64,000 bases of DNA from Bdellovibrionales bacterium RIFOXYD12_FULL_39_22 (GCA_001770205.1 MEQL01000041.1:1-64000), one strand, 5' to 3'. Positions 8,418-18,503 are shown, counted from the stretch's first letter. Notes: generated by a model not told the origin, from the letters alone. Translations and numbers: made by a program.

Positions 8418-9731
8418 CTATTCTTTTTTACCAATGGCGCGATTTAAAGAGGTCATTGCAATCTTATAGCCAAAATATGTTGCATAATAACTAGACTCGG
8501 CTTGTGTATAAGAGGATTGTGCTTGCAAGACTTCTGTAGAGGTGGTTCGGCCTTGTTTGTATAGTTCATTGGTTAATGACCATGATTCTTTAGATTGGGC
8601 CAGGGTGACTTTGGCGGCATCAATGTTCTCATAGGCAAGCAGTGCTTCAATATAGGCATTATGTACTTCCAATCTTATATTATCAATTATGTTTTTATAT
8701 TGTGACAAGATGATCTCTTTTTCTAATTTGCTGGAGCGGACCTGACTTCTTGTTTTTCCCCAGTCAAAAATTTTCCAATTAACCATAACTCCAATAAATT
8801 CGCTGCGTGAGTGATCGGGAAAATTATAACTCTCATTGTGATTGGCCGTTAGAGAGACGGTGGGATAGTATCCGCTTTCGGCCAATTTTATGGCCAGGTC
8901 AGATTTGGCCACAGATTTTTCCATTAGTTTAATTTCTGCTCTGCGCATTTCTGCGGACATAATCAGGTCATCGACATCAAGATCTACAATTTCCGATTTA
9001 TACACACCTTGATTTTTCTCTGTCCAATCTACACTATCACTAGCATCATCAAATTCAATCTCGGAGGTGATGGGTTGTCCCATCAAAATGTTTAAGGACG
9101 CAACGATAGATTTCATCTCGGTTTTTATAATACGACTAGACTGTTTGCTATTGGCCAGTCCCACTTCCGATTTTAGCACATCATCTTTAGAGATCATGCC
9201 ATCAGCATATAATTTCTTAGCATCAAGCAAGTGGGCCTCAAGGTTGGTAACGGCCAGTTCTGCGGCCATCAGTGATCTTTTAATGGTAAGGGCACTTAGA
9301 TAGATTTTTTTCACTTGGGCGACCAAATCAACTAGTGATTGTTCTTGTGATAATCTTCGAGATTCTATTCCAATGGTGGCCATTTTGTAGCGAGTGGAGG
9401 CGGCAAATCCTGTAAAAATGGGCATCGATATAGAGGTAGAAAATTGTCCTAAGGAGGAGGAGCTTGATCCTTGCATCATCTCTGGATTGTTCATGTCGTT
9501 GTAGTTGTAAGAAAAGGAGGTAGATAGTGATGGCAACATATCAGATTTTGCCATTTTCATTTGCTCTAGTGCAATATCTTTTTGTAAGGCCATCTGTTTA
9601 AGGATGGGACTATTGTTTTTTGCCGCAGCAATAGCATCAAGCATGGTTATGGCCGAAGCATTTAAGGTGTAAAGGAGAGAGCTAATTGTTAGGGAAAAAA
9701 ATAGATTAAAATTTTTGGTGTGATTGGACAT
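8418..9731 (-). CDS. TolC-family outer-membrane factor
   Basis: 437 residues. Signal peptide, then two outer-membrane-efflux (OEP) repeats rich in long alpha helices and Ala/Ser/Gln, with beta stretches such as SLSTSFSYNYN and TVSLTANHNESYN that would form the outer-membrane barrel. The family forms trimeric channels that pair with RND, ABC or MFS pumps and periplasmic adaptors to export drugs or proteins. Start: the ATG at 9731 has AGGAG seven bases before it; an upstream ATG at 9770 lacks one. No pump or adaptor gene lies next to it, so the partner must be elsewhere. Confidence 0.9.
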   Translation of the reverse strand: MSNHTKNFNLFFSLTISSLLYTLNASAITMLDAIAAAKNNSPILKQMALQKDIALEQMKMAKSDMLPSLSTSFSYNYNDMNNPEMMQGSSSSSLGQFSTSISMPIFTGFAASTRYKMATIGIESRRLSQEQSLVDLVAQVKKIYLSALTIKRSLMAAELAVTNLEAHLLDAKKLYADGMISKDDVLKSEVGLANSKQSSRIIKTEMKSIVASLNILMGQPITSEIEFDDASDSVDWTEKNQGVYKSEIVDLDVDDLIMSAEMRRAEIKLMEKSVAKSDLAIKLAESGYYPTVSLTANHNESYNFPDHSRSEFIGVMVNWKIFDWGKTRSQVRSSKLEKEIILSQYKNIIDNIRLEVHNAYIEALLAYENIDAAKVTLAQSKESWSLTNELYKQGRTTSTEVLQAQSSYTQAESSYYATYFGYKIAMTSLNRAIGKKE

Positions 9732-9824
9732 AACAGATCTCCTAAATTTATAAACAGGTAAGTATCTCAAAATAGCACTATCTTAGAGGCGGAACAAATT
9801 GAATTAGCTAAGTGTGAAAAAAAT

Positions 9825-10976
9825 TCACTCAGCAGTAATGGTTAAAAGAGTGATCTCGCTGGGGGCAAAGAGGCGGATGGGGGGGCCCCAAAGGCCAGTG
9901 CCTCTGCTTAGGTAGAGTTGGGTGGAGGAGGAGATCTTATAGTGGCCAGCTAAAAATTGGTTGGCCCGGGCAACAAAAAAATGAAAAGGAAATATTTGTC
10001 CACCGTGGGTATGGCCGGAAAGAATCAGATCAATACGATCTTGCTCGGTAACGGCAACATTGGGCCGATGGGAAACCATAATGGTAGGTAACTCTAGTAT
10101 TCTTCCGCGATTAGCACTTCTAAAATTTACGCTAATTTTGCCTGCGTGCTGCCAGGCAGAATTGGTTACTCCCATTAGATTAAAAAGAGGTTTTGGGAGG
10201 CCAATTTGTACGGTCTCATCGTAGAGGCCTTTAATGTTTAAAGTTGAAATTAGCTTTTTTACGCTATCGGCCCCTACATAATATTCATGATTGCCTAAAA
10301 CAAAATAGCTTCCATAACGAGATTTTAGATTGGCCAGTGGGGCAACATAATCTTTTATTTTGTAAGGTGGGCGATCAAAGAGATCTCCGGCAATAATGAC
10401 CAAATCTGGATTTTGGCCATTGATTGCTTCTACCACTGACTGACAAAAGTCTTTTTGTGCAAAATCGCCGATATGTAAATCGGAGATTAGTGCTATTTTC
10501 AAACTTTCAAACTTTTCGAAAGGAAAATTTGAAATAGGGATAGTTACCTCTTTAATGGATGGAGTTTTAATGCCGCCATAAAAACCCAGGGCAATAAAGA
10601 GGAAATTAAAAGTATAAAGGATGGTGCTAATTTTTGTTTTAAGGGAAGAAGAAAAAGTTTCTCTTTTTATTTTTTGCCAAAGATAGATCAGTAACCAGGT
10701 AAGATCATTTAACAAAGAAGAGAGAAAGAGCATAATGAGTAAGGCAAAAGAGAAGATAAAAAGTAAGATGAAAAAACGCGAAAAAGTTTGTTCGCGTAAA
10801 AGCATATAGAGGATAGAAGATGCTCCCAAAAAGAGGGCCAGCAGTCGATAGGCCCAGAGGATTATTTTATTTTTAAAAATTGGAAGAGAGAGCGGAATAA
10901 AACGCTTATAGAAATAAAAGGCCATCAGCGTATTTATGGAAAGCATGATTAGGCGAAAAGTTAACATAATCTTCAT
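9825..10976 (-). CDS. membrane-anchored calcineurin-like metallophosphoesterase
   Basis: 383 residues. About four N-terminal transmembrane helices (1-145), then a metallophosphoesterase domain with all classical motifs: SDLHIG, AGDLFD, GNHEYY, VSHRP and SGHTHGGQ. These bind the two-metal centre. The arrangement matches the YkuE/YaeI type, where some members hydrolyse UDP-2,3-diacylglucosamine or other phosphoesters at the membrane; the substrate here is not shown. It lies 32 bases after the TerC-family gene on the same strand and may be co-transcribed with it. Confidence 0.85.
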   Translation of the reverse strand: MKIMLTFRLIMLSINTLMAFYFYKRFIPLSLPIFKNKIILWAYRLLALFLGASSILYMLLREQTFSRFFILLFIFSFALLIMLFLSSLLNDLTWLLIYLWQKIKRETFSSSLKTKISTILYTFNFLFIALGFYGGIKTPSIKEVTIPISNFPFEKFESLKIALISDLHIGDFAQKDFCQSVVEAINGQNPDLVIIAGDLFDRPPYKIKDYVAPLANLKSRYGSYFVLGNHEYYVGADSVKKLISTLNIKGLYDETVQIGLPKPLFNLMGVTNSAWQHAGKISVNFRSANRGRILELPTIMVSHRPNVAVTEQDRIDLILSGHTHGGQIFPFHFFVARANQFLAGHYKISSSTQLYLSRGTGLWGPPIRLFAPSEITLLTITAE

Positions 10977-11008
10977 AGTATCGCTTAGGATTGGCCCGTC
11001 GCTCAGGT

Positions 11009-11716
11009 TCAGGTAGCGTTTTGTTTTTGGTTATCTTTTACAATCAGCGAGGCGCCATTTATGCAGATTACGGCCATGGTTATCCAGAATGCTACCTTGC
11101 TTATTTCAAAGTGAAATCCTTCAAGGAATAGCTTGATCCCTACAAAGAGGATTAGATGATAGGCCATATCCTCCAACTTGGGAAAGCGCTCAAGTAATTT
11201 GACAAAAAAGGTAGCGGCGTAGCGCAAGGCAATGATTCCCATTATCCCGCCAATCCATAGTACGGTTATTTTGCTACTCATGGCCACCGCCGTTGTGATG
11301 CTATCAATAGAGAAGGCAATATCGGTAAGCTCTACCACTAGAATAATTTTCCAAAAGGAGCTGGCCTTTACGGGAGTATCGTCGAGATGAGAGTGATGAT
11401 TGATGGTAAAAAACATATGCTTGATGGCCAAATAGACCAAGTAGCCCCCACCGATTAATTTAAAGGCGGTAAAGCGGGCCAGATAGACGGCAAAAAGTAA
11501 TGCAATGAATCTGAAAACAAAAGCGCCGATGATTCCGTAGGTCAGGGCCTTTTTTCGTTGAGTGGGAGGGAGTGGTTTAACCAAGATGGCCAGCACTAAG
11601 GAGTTATCGACGGAGAGTAATCCCTCCAGCAAGGCCAAGGTCCCAATAGTTAGAAATTCAGAGACGCCGTAAGACTGGAATTCTAAAATAATTTCTGCAA
11701 ATGTTGGCCAGTGCAT
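11009..11716 (-). CDS. TerC-family integral membrane protein
   Basis: 235 residues, about seven transmembrane helices, with the TerC signatures LLEGLLSVDNSLVLAILVK and VELTDIAFSIDSITTAVA. The acidic residues in these two helices are thought to bind metal. Family members (TerC, Alx, YkoY, MeeY) act in tellurite resistance or manganese export; recent work ties several to Mn efflux during extracytoplasmic metalation. Good Shine-Dalgarno (AAGGAG, 9 bases before ATG). It sits between an aminotransferase and a metallophosphoesterase with gaps of about 31 bases, suggesting one transcript. Confidence 0.88.
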   Translation of the reverse strand: MHWPTFAEIILEFQSYGVSEFLTIGTLALLEGLLSVDNSLVLAILVKPLPPTQRKKALTYGIIGAFVFRFIALLFAVYLARFTAFKLIGGGYLVYLAIKHMFFTINHHSHLDDTPVKASSFWKIILVVELTDIAFSIDSITTAVAMSSKITVLWIGGIMGIIALRYAATFFVKLLERFPKLEDMAYHLILFVGIKLFLEGFHFEISKVAFWITMAVICINGASLIVKDNQKQNAT

Positions 11717-11747
11717 AGTTGATTACTCCTTAAGGTGATGAGCGCAT

Positions 11748-12959
11748 TTAGTGCATGCTTTGGTATTTTTTTAGGCCTTGGGCAAAAATGTTCATGGCCT
11801 TTTTCGTTTTGGCCACATTTAACACGAAGGCGATACGAATTTCGTCATGGCCCAAGGTTTTTGTGTTATAAAAACCATTCGCCGGTGCCAACATGACTGT
11901 TTCGCCATCAATTTCAAAATCAGAAAGTAGCCAGGTAACAAATTTTTCGGCATTGTCGACAGGAAGTTTTACAATGATATAGAAGGCTCCCAGCGGTGTT
12001 TTATATTTTACTCCCTCCATGGAGGAGAGTCCCGCTAAGACGGCATCTCGGCGGGCCTTATATTCGGCCACCATGGATGCAAAATATTTATCATCTAAAT
12101 CAACAGTGGGAATGGCCATTACTTGATCAATAGTTGGGGGACAGAGGCGAGCTTGTGCAAAGCAAAGTGCGGCCTTCATAATTTGCGGATTTTTAGAGAT
12201 GAAGGCGCCAATACGTGAGCCACAAGCACTATAGCGTTTAGAGATACTGTCCATAATTATTACGCGATCAGCAATTTCGGGAAAGTGCATAAGACTGGTG
12301 TGCTTTTCTTGGGTGTAGATAAATTCACGATAAACTTCATCCCCAAAAAGAAATAGATTATGCTTTTGCGCTAATTGGGCCAGGGCCGATAGATCTTCTT
12401 TCGAGTAGAGTTTTCCTGTGGGATTATTGGGATTACAAATCATAATGGCGCGAGTTTTGGGGCCAATTAGTTTTTCAAAAGCGGCCGGAGAAGGGAGGGC
12501 CCAATCATCTTCCAAACGGGTGGTGATGGGTTTTATTATTACTGAGGCGGCGGTAGCAAAGCCGTTATAGTTGGCGTAGAAGGGTTCCGGGACAATTATT
12601 TCATCACCTGGATCTAGGCAGATGGTTAGCCCCATAATGATGGCCTCGCTACCACCTGTTGTGACGATTATATCGTCGCGCTTCAGAGAAATATTGTATT
12701 TGGCATAATATTTTATTAGTGCATCTTGGTATTCAGGCAATCCCTGACTAGGCCCATAGGCCACAATTTTATTTTCATAGTTTTTTAAAGCGTCAAACAT
12801 TTGTGGAGGGGTTTCGATATCCGGTTGGCCAATGTTGAGGTGGTAGATTTTTTTGCCAGCGGCCTGTGCTTTATCAGCAAAGGGTTTGAGTTTTCGGATG
12901 GGTGATTCTGGCATATTGGTGCCACGCAAAGAGACGCTGATCTGATTTTTTTTTGTCAT
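11748..12959 (-). CDS. PLP-dependent aminotransferase, class I/II
   Basis: 403 residues, AspC-like fold-type I aminotransferase. Visible: NIGQPDIETPP near the N-terminus, NPNNPTG, the loop DEVYREF, and the PLP-lysine segment SISKRYSACGSRIGAF. The SKRYSACG variant is typical of a subgroup annotated as aspartate or aromatic aminotransferase; the exact substrate is open. Start: the ATG at 12959 has GCGGAG eight bases before it; an upstream ATG at 13004 would add 15 unconserved residues. Divergent from the peptide-import operon across a shared promoter region. Confidence 0.9.
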   Translation of the reverse strand: MTKKNQISVSLRGTNMPESPIRKLKPFADKAQAAGKKIYHLNIGQPDIETPPQMFDALKNYENKIVAYGPSQGLPEYQDALIKYYAKYNISLKRDDIIVTTGGSEAIIMGLTICLDPGDEIIVPEPFYANYNGFATAASVIIKPITTRLEDDWALPSPAAFEKLIGPKTRAIMICNPNNPTGKLYSKEDLSALAQLAQKHNLFLFGDEVYREFIYTQEKHTSLMHFPEIADRVIIMDSISKRYSACGSRIGAFISKNPQIMKAALCFAQARLCPPTIDQVMAIPTVDLDDKYFASMVAEYKARRDAVLAGLSSMEGVKYKTPLGAFYIIVKLPVDNAEKFVTWLLSDFEIDGETVMLAPANGFYNTKTLGHDEIRIAFVLNVAKTKKAMNIFAQGLKKYQSMH

Positions 12960-13016
12960 ACAAATTACTCCGCAAATTGGCGTGCGATGGTTTGAGCGCG
13001 CCATTTTGCAACAAGC

Positions 13017-13060
13017 TTGTCAAATAGTCAAAAACGTAGTCTACTTTTTTGTCACTATTT
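13017..13060 (+). promoter_or_regulatory. promoter and inverted repeat upstream of dpp operon
   Basis: A sigma-70-like pair is visible: TTGTCA (13017-13022), 17-base spacer, TCTACT (13040-13045). It overlaps an inverted repeat, CAAATAGT (13021-13028) with ACTATTTG (13053-13060), which could be an operator. It serves the plus-strand peptide-import operon starting at 13090; the divergent aminotransferase is transcribed from the same gap. Confidence 0.45.
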
Positions 13061-13089
13061 GCATGAAAGGTGTCTGAAAGGAGTTATCA

Positions 13090-14703
13090 ATGAGACAAAA
13101 GCTATTAAAAAATTCTGCTACCTATTTTTTTGCTGTTTTAATGTTAAACTTTATTGCTGTCGGTGACAGCTTCGGCGCAAAGACTTTTATTTACTGCTCA
13201 GAAGGAAGTCCTACTAATTTTAATCCCCAACTCACAACAGATGGAACTTCTGCCAATGCGGCCGGCAGCACTATCTACGATACGTTGATAAAATTTAAAT
13301 ATGGCACCACGGAGATTGAACCAGGATTGGCGGAGTCTTGGATTGTTTCTAAAGATAGCAAGTTATTTACCTTTAAACTGCGCAAAGGAGTAAAATTTCA
13401 TAGTAATGAATTTTTTAAACCATCACGAGAGTTTAATGCCGATGATGTATTGTTTTCTTTTTTGCGGCAAATGGATAAAAGTCATCCTTATCATAAAGTG
13501 GGGGGGGCCACCTACGATTATTGGGAGGCAATGGAGATGGGCAAGATCATCAAGAGCATAAAAAAAATTGATGACTATACAGTTGAGTTTGCTCTTTCTC
13601 AGGCAGAGGCCCCCTTTTTGGCCAATTTGGCAATGAATTTTGCCAGTATTTTATCTGCCGAGTATGCGGATAAGTTGGCCAAAAGTTCGCAGATGGAAAA
13701 AATTGATAATTACCCAATTGGAACGGGGCCGTTTATTTTTAACAGTTATCAAAAAGATACCATAATCCGTTTTTCTAAAAATCCAGATTACTTTTTAGGG
13801 GCACCCAAAATTGATAAGTTGGTTTTTTCGATTACTCCAGATGCTAGCGTACGCTATCAAAAATTAAAAACTGGAGAGTGTAATTTTGTAACAGAGCCTG
13901 CTCCACAAAATTTAGCAGATATGCAAAAAAATTCCAACATCTTACTTATGCAGAAAGCGGGCCTTAACGTGGGATATTTGGCCTTAAATACTAGCAAAAA
14001 ACCTTTTGATAATTTGCAAGTGCGGCGAGCAATTAATCATGCCTTAAATAAAGAAGCTTATATAAAGGCCATCTATCTCGGCAATGCGCTTATGGCCAAA
14101 AATCCGATTCCTCCGACCATGTGGTCATACAACGATGGCGTGGTTGATTATGATTATAATCCGGCCTTGGCAAAAAAATTAATCAGTGAAGCGAAACTTC
14201 CAAAGGATTTAGTGTTAGAGTTATGGACGCTGCCTGTTTCTCGGCCTTACAATCCCAACGGAAAAAAAATGGGAGAGATGATGCAGGCGGATTTGGCGGC
14301 AGCGGGACTTAATGTCAAGTTGGTCTCTTATGACTGGGGAACCTACCTGGCCAAATCTAAAGAGGGAAAGCATGATCTTATTCAATTTGGTTGGACCGGA
14401 GATAATGGCGATCCGGATAATTTTTTAAATGTCCTTTTAGGATGTGCGGCAGTTGAGGCCGGTTCAAATTATGCCCGCTGGTGCCACGATGAATTTGATG
14501 GACTTTTGCAAAAGGCAAAGCAAACTACTGTGCCCAAAGAGCGTATTGAGCTATATCGGAGGGCACAAGTGCTTTTAAAAAAGGAGGCCCCCTGGGCCAC
14601 TATCGCGCATTCGGTGGTCTATCGAGCGATGGGAACCAATGTCATTGGATATCAGATGGATCCACTGGGACATGATATTTTTACTACGGTTGATTTAAAA
14701 TAA
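13090..14703 (+). CDS. dppA: peptide ABC transporter substrate-binding protein
   Basis: 537 residues, SBP_bac_5 (cluster C) periplasmic binding protein of the dipeptide/oligopeptide type. Signal peptide (residues 1-29, ends DSFGAK), then KTFIYCSEGSPTNFNPQL, close to DppA, EPGLAESW, and FKLRKGVKFH. Clear Shine-Dalgarno AAGGAG before the ATG. First gene of a five-gene operon with permeases and two ATPases. Its stop is immediately followed by the next ATG. Imported peptides fit a proteolytic or predatory diet, but heme or glutathione uptake is also known for this family. Confidence 0.92.
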   Translation: MRQKLLKNSATYFFAVLMLNFIAVGDSFGAKTFIYCSEGSPTNFNPQLTTDGTSANAAGSTIYDTLIKFKYGTTEIEPGLAESWIVSKDSKLFTFKLRKGVKFHSNEFFKPSREFNADDVLFSFLRQMDKSHPYHKVGGATYDYWEAMEMGKIIKSIKKIDDYTVEFALSQAEAPFLANLAMNFASILSAEYADKLAKSSQMEKIDNYPIGTGPFIFNSYQKDTIIRFSKNPDYFLGAPKIDKLVFSITPDASVRYQKLKTGECNFVTEPAPQNLADMQKNSNILLMQKAGLNVGYLALNTSKKPFDNLQVRRAINHALNKEAYIKAIYLGNALMAKNPIPPTMWSYNDGVVDYDYNPALAKKLISEAKLPKDLVLELWTLPVSRPYNPNGKKMGEMMQADLAAAGLNVKLVSYDWGTYLAKSKEGKHDLIQFGWTGDNGDPDNFLNVLLGCAAVEAGSNYARWCHDEFDGLLQKAKQTTVPKERIELYRRAQVLLKKEAPWATIAHSVVYRAMGTNVIGYQMDPLGHDIFTTVDLK

Positions 14704-15717
14704 ATGGGCAAGTTTTTTTTCAAGAAATTTATCACGCTTTTAGTGGTGCTGTTTGGCGTTAGTCTAGTTAGTTTTTCTATAATTAGATTAGCACCTGGTG
14801 ATCCGGTGATGATGCTAATTGGTGAACGTGGAGCAGATGCTGAAACTTATGCGATAATGAAACACAATCTAGGATTAGATCGCTCACTGCCAATACAATA
14901 TTGGCACTTTATTACTAGTGCGATGCAAGGAGATCTGGGGACTTCGGTTGTTTCCAAGGAAAAGGTTAGCACTGAATTTTTTGCCCGCTTTCCCGCCACC
15001 TTAGAATTAGGAATGTTTGCCATGTTTTTTGCGGTGATCATTGGTATTCCCGTGGGTATTTTAGCGGCAATTTATCGCAACTCTTTCTGGGACTATCTGG
15101 CCATGGGAACTTCGCTGATAGGATATTCGATGCCTATTTTTTGGTGGGGGCTTATCTTAATTTTATTTTTTTCAGTGGGATTGGGATGGACGCCGGTTTC
15201 AGGACGCATCAGCGTAATGTTTGATATTCCTACGGTTACAGGATTTATGTTGATAGATACGCTGATCTCTGCTGAGCGCTGGCCGGCATTTTTTGATGCG
15301 CTAAAACATCTTATTTTACCGGCGGTGGCCATGGGTACAATTCCTTTGGCAATTATTGCCCGAATGACTAGATCTTCAATGTTGGAAGTAATTGAGGCCG
15401 ATTACATCCGTACTGCAATGGCGCAAGGCATTCCCTCTTATTACATCATTTTTGTCTTAGCATTGCGCAATGCTATGATTCCTATAGTGACAGTAATTGG
15501 CCTAATGTTTGGATCTATTATTACCGGAGCAATTTTAACCGAGACCATTTTTAGTTGGCCAGGGATTGGTAAGTGGTTGGTGGCGGCGGTTAATCAGCGC
15601 GATTATCCCATCATCCAAGGTTCCTGTCTTATTATTGCCTCCATGATTGTATTTATAAACATGATGATTGATCTCTCCTATTTTTGGATTAATCCCAAAA
15701 TGCGAGGTAGTAGGTGA
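14704..15717 (+). CDS. dppB: peptide ABC transporter permease
   Basis: 337 residues, DppB/OppB type with an N-terminal helix, the conserved RLAPGDP and LGLDRSLPIQYW segment in the first periplasmic loop, and six transmembrane helices in all. The cytoplasmic EAA-type loop reads RTAMAQGIPSYYIIFVLALRNA. The ATG follows directly on the stop of dppA, so it is translationally coupled. Forms the translocation channel with the downstream permease. Confidence 0.92.
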   Translation: MGKFFFKKFITLLVVLFGVSLVSFSIIRLAPGDPVMMLIGERGADAETYAIMKHNLGLDRSLPIQYWHFITSAMQGDLGTSVVSKEKVSTEFFARFPATLELGMFAMFFAVIIGIPVGILAAIYRNSFWDYLAMGTSLIGYSMPIFWWGLILILFFSVGLGWTPVSGRISVMFDIPTVTGFMLIDTLISAERWPAFFDALKHLILPAVAMGTIPLAIIARMTRSSMLEVIEADYIRTAMAQGIPSYYIIFVLALRNAMIPIVTVIGLMFGSIITGAILTETIFSWPGIGKWLVAAVNQRDYPIIQGSCLIIASMIVFINMMIDLSYFWINPKMRGSR

Positions 15718-16571
15718 GAGCGCAGTTTATAGATTTTTGGTATTACTTTAAACAAAACAGAGGGGCGTTGGCCGGATTGGCGGTTATTTTTATTTTTTTT
15801 ATTACGGCACTGCTCGCGCCACTGTTTGCACCTCACAATCCGGCGCAAATTTTTCCAGAACATCTACTGCAAAGGCCATTTTTTTTCAGCGAGCAGATTA
15901 ATCTATTTTTAGGAAGCGATGATGTCGGCCGTGATCTTTTATCTCGACTTATCTATGGGGCCAGGATCTCTATGGGAATTGGCCTATTGGTGGTAATTTT
16001 TTCTACTTCTATCGGAACTATGCTGGGACTTATTTCCGGGTATGTGGGAGGGAGAATAGATTGGTTTATTATGCGAGTGGTAGATATGATGATGAGTTTG
16101 CCCAGCATTTTGTTGGCCATTTTTGTCGTTTCAGTATTAGGGCCAAATTTATTAAATGGTATTATTGCCGTCAGTGTGGTAGCCGTGCCTAGTTTTATTC
16201 GCATTGTGCGTGCCTCGGTGTTGGAAGAAAAAAAGCGTCAATATGTAATGGCCTCTCAAACTTTTGGTTCTTCTCATTGGCGTATTCTTTTTATTAATAT
16301 TTTTCCCAACGTGTTGGCCCCTTTGATTGTGCAGGCGACACTGGGCTTTAGCGACGGTATTTTAAATGCAGCGGCCTTGGGATTTTTAGGACTAGGAGCG
16401 CAACCCCCAACTGCCGAGTGGGGAACCATGCTGGCCGATTCCCGGGCCTATATTGAATCAGCTCCTTGGTTAGTAACCTTGCCAGGACTTTGTATCTTAA
16501 TGGTGGTGCTGGCATTTAATCTTTTAGGAGATGGATTGCGAGATGCTTTTGATCCGCGTCTAAAAAAATAA
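15714..16571 (+). CDS. dppC: peptide ABC transporter permease
   Basis: 285 residues, DppC/OppC type: N-terminal helix (GALAGLAVIFIFFITALLAP), LGSDDVGRDLLSRLIYGARIS, then about five more helices with the EAA-loop RQYVMASQTFGSSHWRILFINIFPN and the AALGFLGLGAQPPTAEWG stretch. Starts with GTG in a four-base GTGA overlap with the stop of dppB. Confidence 0.92.
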   Translation: MRAQFIDFWYYFKQNRGALAGLAVIFIFFITALLAPLFAPHNPAQIFPEHLLQRPFFFSEQINLFLGSDDVGRDLLSRLIYGARISMGIGLLVVIFSTSIGTMLGLISGYVGGRIDWFIMRVVDMMMSLPSILLAIFVVSVLGPNLLNGIIAVSVVAVPSFIRIVRASVLEEKKRQYVMASQTFGSSHWRILFINIFPNVLAPLIVQATLGFSDGILNAAALGFLGLGAQPPTAEWGTMLADSRAYIESAPWLVTLPGLCILMVVLAFNLLGDGLRDAFDPRLKK

Positions 16572-17554
16572 TGGCAATGCTTTCGGTTGAAAATTTAAAT
16601 ATTAGATTTAGCACTAAGCGAGGAGTGTTGCAGGCGGTGCATGAAGTAAGTTTTTCGCTGGAAGCAGGTGAGGTGTTGGGGATTGTGGGCGAGTCTGGTT
16701 GTGGCAAGAGTATAACTAATTTGGCCTTAATGGGACTTCTACCTACTACGGCCACGGTTTCTGCAACTAAGATGAATTTTGATGGGGAAGAACTGCTGGA
16801 CATCTCTGAAAAAAGAAGGCGCAAACTGAGGGGGAAGAAAATTTCTATGATTTTTCAAGACCCCATGTCAGCACTGAATCCCTCTTTTTCGGTGGGACAG
16901 CAAATAGATGCTTCCTTAAAGGTGCATGGAATTAAAGGCAAAAGTAAGCGGCGAGCAGTTGCCCTGGAGTTATTGGCCAAAGTGGGAATAACTGATGGTG
17001 CCATTAGACTTAAAAATTATCCTCATGAGTTATCAGGAGGCATGTGTCAGCGAGTAATGATTGCTCTTTCGCTGGCCTTGCGTCCAAAGCTTTTAATTGC
17101 CGATGAACCCACTACGGCCTTAGATGTAACCATTCAAGCGCAAATTTTAAAACTGCTAGTGGATTTGCAAAAAGATTTTAATATGGGGATGATTTTTGTT
17201 ACTCATGATTTAGGAGTGGTTGCCTCGGTGGCAGATAAGATTATGGTAATGTATGCAGGAGAAGTTGTGGAGATGGGAACGGCCCAACAGGTGCTTTCGT
17301 CTCCTGCGCATCCCTACACCAAAGCATTGTTGGCCTCACTGCCAGAAAGTTATGAAGATAAGGCCGCCGGATCTCGTCAGGCACTTCCCACTATTTCGGG
17401 AATGGTTCCGGATCTGATAAATCGCGCCAGTGGCTGTCAACTTTATCCTCGCTGTGGACAAAGTGAGGGCAGTTGTGAAACTACCAAAGTCGGATTGGTG
17501 GAGCTAGCAGATGGCCGCAGAGTGCGCTGCTTATCAGTAGGAGAGAAGAGGTAA
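16571..17554 (+). CDS. dppD: peptide ABC transporter ATPase, DppD type
   Basis: 327 residues. Walker A GESGCGKS, Q-loop FQDPMSALNP, signature LSGGMCQRV, Walker B LLIADEP, H-loop VTHD. The C-terminal oligopeptide-transporter extension carries the cysteines C-x5-C-x6-C (CQLYPRCGQSEGSC), like those reported to bind an iron-sulfur cluster in some DppD/DppF proteins. Its ATG shares one base with the stop of dppC (TAATG). Confidence 0.92.
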   Translation: MAMLSVENLNIRFSTKRGVLQAVHEVSFSLEAGEVLGIVGESGCGKSITNLALMGLLPTTATVSATKMNFDGEELLDISEKRRRKLRGKKISMIFQDPMSALNPSFSVGQQIDASLKVHGIKGKSKRRAVALELLAKVGITDGAIRLKNYPHELSGGMCQRVMIALSLALRPKLLIADEPTTALDVTIQAQILKLLVDLQKDFNMGMIFVTHDLGVVASVADKIMVMYAGEVVEMGTAQQVLSSPAHPYTKALLASLPESYEDKAAGSRQALPTISGMVPDLINRASGCQLYPRCGQSEGSCETTKVGLVELADGRRVRCLSVGEKR

Positions 17555-17555
17555 T

Positions 17556-18497
17556 ATGGCCTATCTGTTAGAGGTTACAAATTTAACAAAACACTATCAA
17601 GTGGCCAACTTTTTTCAAAAACCCAAAGTAGTACGTGCTTTGGATGGAATCAGTTTTACGCTAAATGTTGGGGATACTTTGGCCATTGTGGGAGAGTCAG
17701 GATGTGGGAAATCTACTTTGGCAAAAACTATTTTAGGAATCGAGCAAAAAACCGCCGGCGAGATTTTTTCAGAAGGCAAAAAAGTAGAAGAGATTTCTCG
17801 CTCAGAGTTTATAAAAAGTGTTCAGATGATTTTTCAAGATCCCTACAGTTCACTTAATCCCCGGCAGAAGGCCTGGGAGATTATTGCTGAACCTTTGTAT
17901 GCTAATTTGCAACTATCGCGAGCGGACTTGCGATCGCGAGTTTTGGAATTGATGAAAAGTGTTGGACTTAGAGAAGATTTTGCCGAACGCTATCCCCATA
18001 TGTTTAGTGGTGGCCAGCGTCAGCGAATTGGGATTGCCCGTGCACTTACTTTGCATCCAAAAATTTTAATTTGTGATGAACCCATTTCGGCGTTAGATGT
18101 TTCTATTCAGGCGCAAGTACTAAATTTACTAATGGAGCTACAGGCGCGCTTGCAGTTAAGCTATCTATTTATTGGCCATAATTTAAATGTAGTAAGACAT
18201 ATTGCTACTCATGTATTGGTGATGTATCTGGGAAAGGTTGCCGAGTATGGGCCAGTGAAAGCAATTTTTGAAAATCCGCAACATCCCTATACGCAAGCAT
18301 TGTTGCAATCAACTCCTTCGATTAAAAGTAGAAAAAAGTTTGAGGCGATTGAGGGAGAGTTGCCCTCACCATTTTTTCCACCTTCGGGTTGTGCCTTTCA
18401 TTTACGCTGTAAAAAGGCCACCGCTCATTGTAGGCAGACGGCGCCTCAATTGTTAGTAGATAGAGATGGCCGGCAGGTGGCCTGTCTGAATTTATAA
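17556..18497 (+). CDS. dppF: peptide ABC transporter ATPase, DppF type
   Basis: 313 residues. Walker A GESGCGKS, Q-loop FQDPYSSLNP, signature FSGGQRQRI, Walker B ILICDEP, and GHNLNVV at the H-loop. The C-terminal extension has CAFHLRCKKATAHC, the same Cys pattern as its DppD partner. Starts one base after the dppD stop. Last gene of the operon; it ends six bases from the convergent helicase gene, so no room for a normal terminator between them. Confidence 0.92.
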   Translation: MAYLLEVTNLTKHYQVANFFQKPKVVRALDGISFTLNVGDTLAIVGESGCGKSTLAKTILGIEQKTAGEIFSEGKKVEEISRSEFIKSVQMIFQDPYSSLNPRQKAWEIIAEPLYANLQLSRADLRSRVLELMKSVGLREDFAERYPHMFSGGQRQRIGIARALTLHPKILICDEPISALDVSIQAQVLNLLMELQARLQLSYLFIGHNLNVVRHIATHVLVMYLGKVAEYGPVKAIFENPQHPYTQALLQSTPSIKSRKKFEAIEGELPSPFFPPSGCAFHLRCKKATAHCRQTAPQLLVDRDGRQVACLNL

Positions 18498-18503
18498 AAA
18501 GAA